64,000 nt of DNA, taken from the NCBI RefSeq assembly GCF_004328075.1, contig NZ_SJFN01000021.1, positions 1-64,000 on the forward strand, read 5' to 3'. A model generated the notes under the pieces. It was given only the letters and a program-made list of their open reading frames with translations, searched no databases and was not told where the DNA came from. Shown here in pieces: positions 27,455-35,992 of this stretch (its first letter is position 1; each line of letters opens with the position of its first letter). Origin of the DNA: Siculibacillus lacustris. Lineage in GTDB: Bacteria; Pseudomonadota; Alphaproteobacteria; Rhizobiales; Ancalomicrobiaceae. The position numbers and the translations under genes were made by a program.

Positions 27455-27468
27455 TTGATCGAGATCAA
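27455..27468. promoter_or_regulatory. FNR/FixK-type box 2
   Basis: TTGATCGAGATCAA is a second perfect TTGAT-N4-ATCAA site, 142 bases from the first. It lies on the side of the macrodomain-RND genes and could control them from a promoter near 27500. Confidence 0.55.
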
Positions 27469-27696
27469 ACGCTGACGTCGAAATAATGCCGAACTCGCGA
27501 TTTTCGTCGCGACGACCATGAAAGCGCGCCGACATCGGGCCGGAAATCGCTCTACGCGTCGATCGGGTAACGCTCTACCGCAGCGCGCGACTGACGGGGG
27601 GTGACGAAACGTCACGACCCCGGCGAAGGCCCCTCGACCTCGCAATGCGTTGTGCCTATGTGTTCCGCGCGCACAGGTCGTCGAAAGGGCAACTCG

Positions 27697-28242
27697 GTGG
27701 CGGAAGACGACGAACATCGGCTGGGAACGCGGGTCTTCGCGGTGGTGGTGGCCGACATCACGACGTTGCGGGTCGATGCGATCGTCAATGCCGCCAATCC
27801 GTCGCTGCTCGGCGGCGGCGGGGTCGACGGGGCGATCCACCGGGCCGCCGGACCGCGCCTGCTCACAGCCTGCCGGGCGCTCGGCGGCTGTCCGACCGGC
27901 GAGGCGCGGATCACCGACGGCTTCGATCTGCCGGCGCGGCGGGTGATCCACACCGTCGGGCCGATCTGGCAGGGGGGCACCGCCGGGGAGCCGGCCCTGC
28001 TCGCCGCCGCTTATCGGTCGAGCCTCGCCCTGGTCGCGGCGGAAGGCCTCGCCAGCGTCGCCTTCCCGGCGATCTCCACCGGGGTCTACGGCTACCCGCC
28101 GGGGGAGGCCGCGGAGGTGGCGGTGGCCACGGTCCTCGACGCGAGCGCGGCGATCGACCATCTTCGCGTCGTGTTCTGCTGTTTCTCCTCTGTTTCGGCC
28201 GATCTCCATCGCGCCGTGCTGCACAGGATCTTGGGTTCGTGA
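27697..28242 (+). CDS. macrodomain protein (YmdB/O-acetyl-ADP-ribose deacetylase type)
   Basis: A 181-residue protein made of one macrodomain that binds ADP-ribose and removes acetyl or ADP-ribosyl groups. Motifs are [31 protein letters not shown] at the start (split here over the family's first two blocks) and [12 protein letters not shown] for the phosphate loop. The GTG at 27697 is chosen: AAGGG lies 8 bases upstream and the length matches YmdB. Another GTG at 27601 would add 32 residues. Its stop overlaps the next start by one base (TGATG), coupling it to the efflux genes. Confidence 0.88.
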   Translation: MAEDDEHRLGTRVFAVVVADITTLRVDAIVNAANPSLLGGGGVDGAIHRAAGPRLLTACRALGGCPTGEARITDGFDLPARRVIHTVGPIWQGGTAGEPALLAAAYRSSLALVAAEGLASVAFPAISTGVYGYPPGEAAEVAVATVLDASAAIDHLRVVFCCFSSVSADLHRAVLHRILGS

Positions 28243-29315
28243 TGATCGGGTTGAAGGCAAATCGGGCGGTCGCGGTGGTGCTGATCGCGGCGGTCGGGGT
28301 GTGGATCGGGCTCGGCGAGTTCGGCCGCTCGGCGTCGAAGCCGACGCCGGTGCGCGGCGGCGAAGCGACGGTGGCGGCGAGCCGCAAGGTCGGCATCACG
28401 GTGGTCCATACCGAGGCCTATCGCCGGGCGCTGGTAGTGTCCGGCCGCACCGAGGCCAACAAGGCGGTGGCGATCTCGGCGCGCGGTCCCGGAATCGTCG
28501 AGGACCTGCCGGTCGAGAAGGGCACCAAGGTGGCGGCCGGGACGGTGATCGCCCGCCTCGCCGACGAGGGTCGGGCGAGCGCCCTGAAACAGGCCGAGGC
28601 CTTCCTCGCCCAGCGCAAGATCGAATATGAAGCCGCCAGCCGGCTGACCGAGACCGGGTCCAATCCGCGCCTCAACCTCACCGCCTCGCGGGTGGCGGTC
28701 GACAGCGCCGCGGCGATGCTCGACATGGCGCGGGTCGAGGTCGACAAGAAGACGCTGGTGACACCGATCGCCGGGGTGGTCGACCAGATCCCGATCGAGC
28801 GGGGTCAGGCGGTCGGCGAGGGGCGGTTGATCGCCACGGTGCTGGCGCTCGATCCGATCCTGGTGGTCGGCGAGGTCAGCGAACGTTCGGTCGGACGCGC
28901 CGCGGTCGGACGGCCGGCCGAGGTGCGGCTGGTCACCGGCGAGACCATCAAGGGGCGGATCAGCTACGTGTCGCGGTCGGCGGCCGAGCGTACCCGCACC
29001 TACCGGGTCGAGGTCGAGGCGATCAACACCGGCGACCGCATCGCCGGTGGGCTGACCGCCGAGATCACCCTGCCGTCGGAGCCGGTGCCGGCGGTGCGGT
29101 TGCCGCGCTCGGTGCTGACGCTGTCGGACGAGGGGGTGATCGGCGTGCGCTTCGTCGATGCCGAGGGCAAGGTCGGTTTCCGCGCGGTCGAGATTCTCGA
29201 CGACACCGCCGAAGGCCTGTGGCTCGCCGGCATCGCCGATGCCACCCGGGTGATCGTCGCCGGCCAGGAGTTCGTCAAGGTCGGAACCCCGGTGGTCGCC
29301 GAGGTGGTGCGATGA
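28242..29315 (+). CDS. RND efflux periplasmic adaptor (membrane fusion protein)
   Basis: A 357-residue AcrA/HlyD-type adaptor anchored by an N-terminal hydrophobic helix (residues 9-24). The biotinyl-lipoyl-like half motif is VSGRTEANKAVAISARGPGIVEDLPVEKGTKV, followed by a short coiled-coil hairpin and its second half TLVTPIAGVVDQIPIERGQAV. The beta-barrel and membrane-proximal domains come last. It links the pump encoded next to an outer-membrane channel, which is not encoded here. The coiled coil is short for the family. The stop overlaps the pump start by four bases. Confidence 0.9.
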   Translation: MIGLKANRAVAVVLIAAVGVWIGLGEFGRSASKPTPVRGGEATVAASRKVGITVVHTEAYRRALVVSGRTEANKAVAISARGPGIVEDLPVEKGTKVAAGTVIARLADEGRASALKQAEAFLAQRKIEYEAASRLTETGSNPRLNLTASRVAVDSAAAMLDMARVEVDKKTLVTPIAGVVDQIPIERGQAVGEGRLIATVLALDPILVVGEVSERSVGRAAVGRPAEVRLVTGETIKGRISYVSRSAAERTRTYRVEVEAINTGDRIAGGLTAEITLPSEPVPAVRLPRSVLTLSDEGVIGVRFVDAEGKVGFRAVEILDDTAEGLWLAGIADATRVIVAGQEFVKVGTPVVAEVVR

Positions 29316-32300
29316 GCCCGGTCGACATCGCCATCCGCAACTGGCGCCTGACGCTGGTGTGTCTGATCTTCACGCTGGTGGCCGGCGCCTTCTCCTATGT
29401 CGGCATCCCCAAGGAGGCCGAACCCGACGTCCGCATCCCGATCGTCTACGTCCAGCTCACGCTCCGCGGCATCTCGCCGGAGGATTCCGAGCGGCTGCTC
29501 TTACGGCCGGTCGAGACGCGGCTGAAGTCGGTGACCAACGTCAAGGAGATGCGCTCCCAGGCCTTCGAGGGCGGCGGCTACGTGCTGCTCGAGTTCAACG
29601 CCGGCTTCGACAGTTCGGCGGCGCTCGCCGACGTGCGCGCCAAGGTCGACGACGCCAAGCGCGACCTGCCGACGACCGCCGACGAGCCGGCGGTGCGCGA
29701 GGTCAATCTGTCGCTGTTCCCGGTGCTGGTGGTGACGGTGTCGGGCGACGCCCCGGAGCGGACGCTGACCACCCTGGCGCGCGAGTTGCGTCAGGCGATC
29801 GAACAGGTGCCCGGCGTGCTCTCGGCCGATCTGCAGGGCGCGCGCGACGATCTCGTGGAGATCAACGTCGATCCGATGCTGCTCGAATCCTACGGCGTGT
29901 CGCTCGACCAGCTGCTGGCGGTCGCCAACGGCTCCAACCAGTTGGTGGCGGCGGGGACGCTCGAGGGGCGCGAGGGCCGCTACGCGGTCAAGGTGCCGTC
30001 GCTGATCGAAGGGCTCGCCGACGTCGCCGATCTGCCGATCGTCGCCGGCCCCAACGCCGTGGTGCGCGCCGCGGAAGTCGCCACGGTCAAGCGCACCTTC
30101 AAGGACGCCACCACCATCACCCGCATCGACGGGCGCACGGCGATCGCCGTCGAAGTGGTCAAGCGCACCGGCGCCAACCTGATCGAGACGGTCGACGCGG
30201 TGAAATGGGTGGCCGGCGAGTTCGCGGCCAAGATGCCGGCCGGCGTCCATATCGGCTTCAGCCAGGACAAGTCGACCGACATCCGGCGCCTGCTCGGCGA
30301 ACTGCAGAATTCGGTGCTGATCGCGGTGATCCTGGTCTTCGTGGTGATCCTCTACGCGCTCGGCTTCCGCGCCTCGACGATGATCGGGCTGGCGATCCCG
30401 ACGTCGTTCCTGATGGGCATCATGTGGCTGTCGCTGGCCGGGCTGACGGTCAACATCGTGGTGCTGTTCTCGCTGATCCTCGCGGTCGGCATGCTGGTCG
30501 ACGATGCGATCATCGTCGCCGAATTCGCCGAGCGGCGGATGGAGGAGGGGATGTCGCCGCCGGTGGCCTATTCGCTGGCGGCCAAACGCATGGCCGGGCC
30601 GGTGTTCGCGGCGACCGCCACCCGGGTGGCGGCGTTCTCGCCGCTGTTGTTCTGGCCGGGCGTGGTCGGCGAGTTCATGAAGTACATGCCGATCACGCTG
30701 ATCGCCACGCTGTCGGCGTCGCTGATCTTCTCGCTGATCTTCACGCCGACCCTCGGCTCGCTGTTCGGGCGCCCGCCCAAGCACGAGGTGAAGAAGGTCG
30801 ACGGGCTCTACATGAAGATCGTCACGCGGGCGGTCGATCACCCCAAGACGGTGCTGGCGATTGCCCTCGTCCTGCTGATCGCCGTGCCGCAGGCCTATGG
30901 CAAGCTCGGCAAGGGCGTCGAGTTCTTCCCCGACGTCGAGCCGGACTACGGGCTCGTCCATGTCCACGCCCGCGGCAATCTCAGCCTCGAGGAGAAGAAC
31001 GGCGCGGTGGCGGCGGTCGAGGCGCGGCTCCTCGGCATGAACGAACTGAAGACCGTCTACACCCGGGTCGGCGAGCAGCGCGGCGGCTCCGGCGACGTCG
31101 CCGAGGACGTGATCGGGGTGATCCAGTTCGAACTGGTCGACTGGCGCGAGCGGCGGCCGGCGCGCGAGGTGCTGGCGGAGATCCGCGAGCGCACCGCCGA
31201 GATGCCGGGTCTCGAGATCGAGCCGCGCAAGCCGCAGGCCGGCCCGCCGACCGGCAAGCCGATCCAGATCCAGATCAAGGCCGCAGATCCGGCCAATCTG
31301 CCGGCGGCGGCGGCCAAGGTGGCGGCGATGCTCGGCGACCACCCGGAGGTGGTCGACATCGACGACGCCCGCCAGGTTCCGGGCATCGACTGGCGGCTGG
31401 AGGTCAAGCGCTCCGAGGCGGCGAAATACGGGGTCTCGGTCGGGACCGTCGGGTCGGCGGTGCAACTGGTCACCAACGGCCTGAAGCTCACCGACTATCG
31501 ACCCTCCGACACCACCGATTCGGTCGACATCGTGCTGCGCTATCCGCCCGAGCGGCGGACACTCGCCACCCTCGACGAGATCCGCATCAACTCGGTCAAC
31601 GGCTCGGTGCCGATCGCCAACGTCATGGAACGCAAGGCGGCGCCGCGGGTCGGCCGGCTCGATCGGGTCGACGGCGAGCGGGTGCTGACGGTCAGCGCCA
31701 ACCTGCGCGAGGGTGTTCCCGCCGCCGACGTCCAGGCCAAGGTCACCGCCCAGATGGCCGGCCTCGATCTCGGCCCGGGGGTGCGCTGGAAGCTCAAGGG
31801 CGAGGACGAGGAACGGCGCAAGGCCTCGGCGTTCCTGTCCAAGGCCTTCGGCACGGCGCTGTTCCTGATCTTCGCTGTGCTGCTCGCCCAGTTCGGCAAG
31901 TTCACCTCGGTGGCGCTGGTGCTGTCGGCGGTGGTGTTCTCGACGATCGGCGTGTTCCTCGGCCTGATGGCCAACGACATGTCGTTCTCGGTGGTGATGT
32001 CGGGGATCGGCATCATCGCGCTGGCCGGCGTGGTGGTGAACAACAACATCGTGCTGATCGACACCTACGACCGGCTGATCCACGAGGGCTGGGAGAAGCG
32101 CGACGCGGCGCTCGAGACCTGTCGCGAACGCGCCCGACCGGTGGTGCTGACCGCGGTGACGGCGATCTTCGGCGTGCTGCCGATCGCCTTCGGCATCAAC
32201 CCCGACCTGATCGGCCACGAGACGACGATCGGCGCACCCTCGACCCAATGGTGGATCCATCTGTCGAGCGCCATGGTGTTCGGTCTGGCCTTCGCCACCA

Positions 32301-32446
32301 TCCTGACGCTGGTGGTGACGCCGTCGGCGCTGATGGTGTTCACCCGGCGGCGGCGGCCCGATGCCGGCGTGGCCGAGCTCGAATCGTCGGTCGAGACGGC
32401 GCTGGAGGATCCGGCGCGCCGGAGCGCGCCGGAAGGATCGGCCTGA
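29312..32446 (+). CDS. RND multidrug efflux pump inner-membrane subunit
   Basis: A 1,044-residue proton-driven transporter of the AcrB/HAE1-like family with 12 expected helices and two large periplasmic loops. The proton-relay pair is in TM4 (GMLVDDAIIVAE, two adjacent Asp). TM1 is at residues 12-31, followed by VGIPKEAEPDVRIPIVYV, typical of the subfamily. The substrate range cannot be predicted. It is the third gene of the macrodomain-adaptor-pump unit, with an ATGA overlap to the adaptor. Its stop is four bases from the convergent luxI-type stop. Confidence 0.93.
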   Translation: MSPVDIAIRNWRLTLVCLIFTLVAGAFSYVGIPKEAEPDVRIPIVYVQLTLRGISPEDSERLLLRPVETRLKSVTNVKEMRSQAFEGGGYVLLEFNAGFDSSAALADVRAKVDDAKRDLPTTADEPAVREVNLSLFPVLVVTVSGDAPERTLTTLARELRQAIEQVPGVLSADLQGARDDLVEINVDPMLLESYGVSLDQLLAVANGSNQLVAAGTLEGREGRYAVKVPSLIEGLADVADLPIVAGPNAVVRAAEVATVKRTFKDATTITRIDGRTAIAVEVVKRTGANLIETVDAVKWVAGEFAAKMPAGVHIGFSQDKSTDIRRLLGELQNSVLIAVILVFVVILYALGFRASTMIGLAIPTSFLMGIMWLSLAGLTVNIVVLFSLILAVGMLVDDAIIVAEFAERRMEEGMSPPVAYSLAAKRMAGPVFAATATRVAAFSPLLFWPGVVGEFMKYMPITLIATLSASLIFSLIFTPTLGSLFGRPPKHEVKKVDGLYMKIVTRAVDHPKTVLAIALVLLIAVPQAYGKLGKGVEFFPDVEPDYGLVHVHARGNLSLEEKNGAVAAVEARLLGMNELKTVYTRVGEQRGGSGDVAEDVIGVIQFELVDWRERRPAREVLAEIRERTAEMPGLEIEPRKPQAGPPTGKPIQIQIKAADPANLPAAAAKVAAMLGDHPEVVDIDDARQVPGIDWRLEVKRSEAAKYGVSVGTVGSAVQLVTNGLKLTDYRPSDTTDSVDIVLRYPPERRTLATLDEIRINSVNGSVPIANVMERKAAPRVGRLDRVDGERVLTVSANLREGVPAADVQAKVTAQMAGLDLGPGVRWKLKGEDEERRKASAFLSKAFGTALFLIFAVLLAQFGKFTSVALVLSAVVFSTIGVFLGLMANDMSFSVVMSGIGIIALAGVVVNNNIVLIDTYDRLIHEGWEKRDAALETCRERARPVVLTAVTAIFGVLPIAFGINPDLIGHETTIGAPSTQWWIHLSSAMVFGLAFATILTLVVTPSALMVFTRRRRPDAGVAELESSVETALEDPARRSAPEGSA

Positions 32447-32450
32447 CGGC

Positions 32451-33092
32451 TCAGAGGCCGAGCGGGACGGTCGGAGCCGGACGCGACGCCGGCACCCGGA
32501 CCGCGCCGGTGGGGGTGCGGCGGCCGCCGGCGCCGTCGGGATCGGCACCCTCCAGGGCGATCAGCATGCCGATCGCCTTCTCCCCGGCGATCGGGGTCGG
32601 CAGGCACAGCGGCTCGACGCCGAAGCCGAGCCGGCGCAGGCGCGACGCCCACACCGGGTGACCCTCGGCGGTCAGCTGCTCGACGCCGTGTTCGGCGGCC
32701 CAGTCGACGATGCCGCAGATCAGCTCGCGTTCGACCTCGCCCATCACCGCGCCGCTGCCGCGGTAGGCGGGATCGACGCAGTGGCGGGTCCATTCGCGGG
32801 TCTCGGGCCCGCGCGGCACCGCGCGGAAGCGACACAGCTCCGGCAACACGTCGGAGAGCAGGTGGCCGCGGGTGGTCGGCAGCAGGCGCGCATAGGCGAC
32901 GACGCGGTCGCCGCGCATCACGCAGAGGTGGGTCGCCTCGGCGTGGTCGTAGGCGTCGATCTCGCGACCGTCGGGACGGGCGAGGTCGTGCCAGCCCTTT
33001 TCCTCGACGAAGACGCGGTGGCGAAGCCGCCACGCCTGTTCGAGGACGGGCAGGCGGTGGTCGGCGGTGACGTTCTCGATGGTTCTTATCAT
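32451..33092 (-). CDS. LuxI-family acyl-homoserine lactone synthase (RpaI/BjaI-like)
   Basis: A 213-residue autoinducer synthase that joins an acyl donor to SAM. The conserved residues are present: WRLRHRVFVEEKGW (R, F, W), REIDAYD (the two Asp), ARLLPT (Arg) and REWTRHCV (Glu and Arg). The RRPDGRE-type stretch (LARPDGREIDAYD) and TPIAGEKAIGM resemble the Rhizobiales group of RpaI, BraI and BjaI, which use aryl- or branched-chain CoA donors. The assignment to that group is by eye. A Pro-rich C-terminal tail of about 30 residues is extra. It lies downstream of the luxR-type gene on the same strand. Confidence 0.92.
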   Translation of the reverse strand: MIRTIENVTADHRLPVLEQAWRLRHRVFVEEKGWHDLARPDGREIDAYDHAEATHLCVMRGDRVVAYARLLPTTRGHLLSDVLPELCRFRAVPRGPETREWTRHCVDPAYRGSGAVMGEVERELICGIVDWAAEHGVEQLTAEGHPVWASRLRRLGFGVEPLCLPTPIAGEKAIGMLIALEGADPDGAGGRRTPTGAVRVPASRPAPTVPLGL

Positions 33093-33321
33093 TCGGATTC
33101 CCCAGTCTTTCGGCTGCACGGACGGCGCGTGCGACGTGACCGATTCTCGGCCGCGTCGCAGGGAGACTCTGGTTGTCGACGAAGAAATTACAATCGAAGA
33201 GAGCGGGTACCGCTGCGCAACGGCCACCGCCGACGGCGGCGGGCATCGGTGTTTCCGGCAAGTGGCGTTCATCGGAGGGTGCGGTGGTGCGTCGAGCGCG
33301 CGACGGCCGGAGCCGGGAGGC

Positions 33322-34044
33322 TCAGTCGATCAGGCCGCGGCGGATGCCTTCGGCCACCGCCTGGGTGCGGTTGACCGCGCCGAGCTTGCGGGTCGCCGAG
33401 GCGATGTAGCCGTCGGTGGTGCTCTGGGACAGGCCGAGGATCGCCGAGATCTCCCAGGAGGTCTTGCCGGCGGCGGTCCACTGCAGGCATTCGCGTTCGC
33501 GCGGCGACAGGCGCGGGTGCTCGTCGACGTGCGGCGCCGGATCGAGCAGGGTGCGGATGCGCGACTGGGCGTACATGCCGACGAGATGGAGCACGGCGCG
33601 GTCGGCCGGCGACAAATCGACGGTCCGGGCGGCGAGCGACAGCACCGAGCGGCCGCGCACCCGGTCGTAGAGCGGCACGCAGAGGCCGTCACGCATGCCG
33701 ATCGAGGCAGCTTCGTCCATCACCCGGCGCCCCATCGGGTCGGGTTTGAGGCCACGCATGACCTCCGACCAGACGAAGGGATCGGCGACGCTCTGCAGGC
33801 GTCGGGCGATCGGATCGACCTGGACGTAGTCCTGGGAGACGTAACGGTCGAGCCAGGCCTCGCTCCAGCCCGACAGCATGATGTAGCCGTCGATCCGGCG
33901 GCCGGGATCGGGTACGCCGGTGAGCAGGAACGAGTCGAAGCCGAATCCCCCGGCGATCCGGCTCAGGCGGGCCAGCATCTGATTCACGTCGACCTCTGCG
34001 GCGATGTCGCCGATGAAGTCGAGGGCGGTCTGCAACCGATCCAT
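33322..34044 (-). CDS. LuxR-family quorum-sensing regulator
   Basis: A 240-residue regulator with an N-terminal autoinducer-binding domain (residues about 20-160) and a C-terminal LuxR HTH. The ligand-pocket residues are in SGWSEAWLDRYVSQDYVQVDP and PFVWSEV, with the invariant Trp, Tyr, Asp-Pro and Trp. The HTH is LSPRERECLQWTAAGKTSWEISAILGLSQSTT (in two family blocks). It should bind the signal made by the downstream synthase and control its gene across the 229-base gap. The ATG is in a weak ribosome-site context (GGCGGATTCC). Confidence 0.93.
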   Translation of the reverse strand: MDRLQTALDFIGDIAAEVDVNQMLARLSRIAGGFGFDSFLLTGVPDPGRRIDGYIMLSGWSEAWLDRYVSQDYVQVDPIARRLQSVADPFVWSEVMRGLKPDPMGRRVMDEAASIGMRDGLCVPLYDRVRGRSVLSLAARTVDLSPADRAVLHLVGMYAQSRIRTLLDPAPHVDEHPRLSPRERECLQWTAAGKTSWEISAILGLSQSTTDGYIASATRKLGAVNRTQAVAEGIRRGLID

Positions 34045-34503
34045 TGGAATCCGCCGTTGGACGCCTGCGTTCGCCGCAAACCCGGCCGGGGGGCGGGGTT
34101 CTCACCGGACGAGCCGCGACCCGACCCTCCCGACCCGCCGAGGGATCGAGCCCCGATCGGACGCGACGCATGCGAAGATAGCGCAACCTGCGGCGCGACC
34201 CAAGGCGATGTCGCATACGGTTGTCCGCAAGTCCCGGAAAAATCGTTTCGGATCGCCCGGTGACGCCGCGCTCCGGGTTTCGTGATCGTCCTCGCGCTTT
34301 CGCCATCATTCGGTCAAAGGGCGGCCACGCCCGGCGACCAAGATCATCCAATCGCAACGGACGGCCCGTCCGAACCGCCCCCGGTCGCCACCCCCCTGGA
34401 CGATCCGGGCCGAGCGACGGTCGGACCCCCGCTGCGCCTGACGGCACACCACGCCCCCCCTGTCGCGTGTCGTCGGCCTCGCATCCCCCCGTGAGCGCCC
34501 GTC
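34045..34503. other. non-coding gap upstream of the luxR-type gene
   Basis: About 460 bases without a supported gene. It should hold the luxR-type promoter. Short open frames here have no ribosome site or family resemblance. C-rich runs near 34380-34500 are low-complexity. Confidence 0.5.
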
Positions 34504-34534
34504 GACCCCGTCACCCTCCCCCGGTGGCGGGGTC
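34504..34534 (-). terminator. hairpin after the amidotransferase gene
   Basis: GACCCCGTCACC pairs with GGTGGCGGGGTC (12 pairs with one G-T) around a seven-base loop, starting 8 bases after the amidotransferase stop. There is no U-tract on the minus strand. Confidence 0.55.
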
Positions 34535-34542
34535 GTCGCATG

Positions 34543-35328
34543 TCAGGGGGCGAGCCACAGGTCGAGGAACCGCTCGGTCCAGCGCAGGGTCTGGTGATCG
34601 TGCAGGCCGCGTCCCTCGAAATGATGGCGGCGCGACTGAGCGCCGGGCGCGCCGAGACGATGAGCGGCGCGCACCGTCCAGCGGTTCATCATCGCCCAGG
34701 TCAGTTCGGGATGGAACTGGACGCCCCAGGCGGCGCGGCCATGGGCGATCGCCTGATTGGGGAAGCGCTCGCCGGTGGCGAGCAAGGTGGCGCCGGTCGG
34801 CAGATCGAAGCCCTCGCTGTGCCACTGATAGACCTTGTCCGGCCAGTCGATGCGGGCGCGGCCCGCTTCGGTCGGCAGCAGTGGATACCACCCGACCTCG
34901 ACCTCCTCGCGCTCGTGCGCGAACACCGTGCCGCCGAGCTGGCGCACCAGCATCTGGGCGCCCAGGCAGATGCCGAGAAACGGCTTGTCCTCGGCCAGCG
35001 GCACGCCGATCCAGTCGATCTCGCGGCGGATCCACGGGTCGGAATCGTTGGCGCTCATCGGTCCGCCGAAGATCACCGCGCCGGCGTGGCCGGCCATGGT
35101 CGTCGGCAGCGGATCGTCGAAGCGCGGGCGGCGGATGTCGAGGGCATGACCGCGGGCCTGGAGCATCTGGCCGACACGCCCGGGCGACGATTGCTCCTGA
35201 TGCAGCACGATCAGGATCGGCAGCAGGGGCTCGGCGGATTTCGGCGGCGGCATCATCGGCCGGGGTTCTGGGTCGTTCGGGCGCGAGGGCGGCGGGAGCG
35301 CCGCGTCGCCGTGGTCGGAGACGGTCAT
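34543..35328 (-). CDS. class I glutamine amidotransferase-like protein
   Basis: A 261-residue protein with a single GATase1 domain. The nucleophile elbow is LGICLGAQM (Cys), and the His-Glu pair is in WGVQFHPE. The substrate loop VIFGGPMSAND precedes it. Relatives are annotated as GMP synthase-like amidotransferases and are not attached to a synthetase domain; some act on gamma-glutamyl compounds. The first 34 residues are Pro-rich and unordered; an alternative start lies at 35256. The four-base ATGA overlap with the TerB-type gene favours the start given. Confidence 0.85.
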   Translation of the reverse strand: MTVSDHGDAALPPPSRPNDPEPRPMMPPPKSAEPLLPILIVLHQEQSSPGRVGQMLQARGHALDIRRPRFDDPLPTTMAGHAGAVIFGGPMSANDSDPWIRREIDWIGVPLAEDKPFLGICLGAQMLVRQLGGTVFAHEREEVEVGWYPLLPTEAGRARIDWPDKVYQWHSEGFDLPTGATLLATGERFPNQAIAHGRAAWGVQFHPELTWAMMNRWTVRAAHRLGAPGAQSRRHHFEGRGLHDHQTLRWTERFLDLWLAP

Positions 35329-35804
35329 CGGCCGGCCCGCGCGTCGGCGTCGTCCTGGTCGGCCTCCAGCCGCTTGCGGATCGCCACCCGCTCGTGCGGG
35401 GCGATGCCGAGGAGGTCGGCGATGCGCCAGACGAGATCGTCTTCGAATTCGTGCAGCGAGCCGTCGATCAGCGCCACCCGCAGCAAAGAGGCGAGCACCT
35501 CGTGGCGCTCGGCCATCGGCAGGCGGCGGGCGAGACCGGCGGTGAAGCTCTGGAGATCGGTCGATTCGCGGGTCGAGGCGCGCGCCGCGGCGACCAGGGT
35601 GCGCACCTGCGGTGCGTCGAGCCCGTAGCGGCGGCCGAGTTCGCCCTCCATGCCGGCCATCTCGCGCGGGGTGATGCAGCCGTCGACGGCGATCAGATGG
35701 AACATCAGGGCGGCGACCGCGAGCCGCGGGTCGTCGAGCTCCCAGGGCTCGCCCGGCGCCTCGGGGGCGAGATCGGCGAAGAAGCGCTTCAGGGCATCGA
35801 ACAT
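35325..35804 (-). CDS. TerB-family tellurite-resistance-like protein
   Basis: A 159-residue cytosolic all-helical protein with the TerB pattern: AALMFHLIAVDGCITPREMAGME near the start and a second repeat LRVALIDGSLHEFEDDLVWRIADLLGI. Both VDG/IDG segments carry acidic residues thought to bind metal. It is a common stand-alone alphaproteobacterial gene, with no tellurite-resistance genes nearby. The ATG at 35804 opens MFDALKRFF. The stop overlaps the amidotransferase start, so the two are translated together. Confidence 0.85.
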   Translation of the reverse strand: MFDALKRFFADLAPEAPGEPWELDDPRLAVAALMFHLIAVDGCITPREMAGMEGELGRRYGLDAPQVRTLVAAARASTRESTDLQSFTAGLARRLPMAERHEVLASLLRVALIDGSLHEFEDDLVWRIADLLGIAPHERVAIRKRLEADQDDADARAGR

Positions 35805-35992
35805 CGCGGCGCGGTCCGGGTTCCGGGGATCGGTGTTTCCACTATTGCAGAAGCGTGCGGTCGGTTCCATCCGCCTTCGGGCGAGCCGGGTCGCGGGCAG
35901 CGTCGTTGCGGGCTCCGGGCGAATGCCTATAGTCGGGGGCGTCCGCCGACCGCGGCCGTGAGGCGGCGACGATCGACCGGGGAGTGGGTGCG

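Larger units (their letters stand above)
27219..27696. other. long regulatory gap with two FNR-type boxes
   Basis: About 480 bases between the divergent small membrane protein gene and the macrodomain gene, unusually A+T-rich in places. It carries two perfect FNR/FixK-type boxes (listed separately) and no convincing gene. Confidence 0.6.

Noticed and set aside
29501-32548. About 1,000-codon open frame antisense to the RND pump gene
   Set aside because: Composition is typical of an antisense shadow (His, Asp, Arg, Gly-rich); the plus strand encodes a complete RND protein.
33116-33132. GCACG-N7-CGTGC inverted repeat upstream of the luxI-type start, possible lux box
   Set aside because: Arms are short, the spacing does not match a 20-base lux box, and such repeats are common in G+C-rich DNA.
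33200-33214. AGCGG-GTA-CCGCT imperfect palindrome between luxR and luxI
   Set aside because: Only five paired bases and no resemblance to known LuxR-binding sites.
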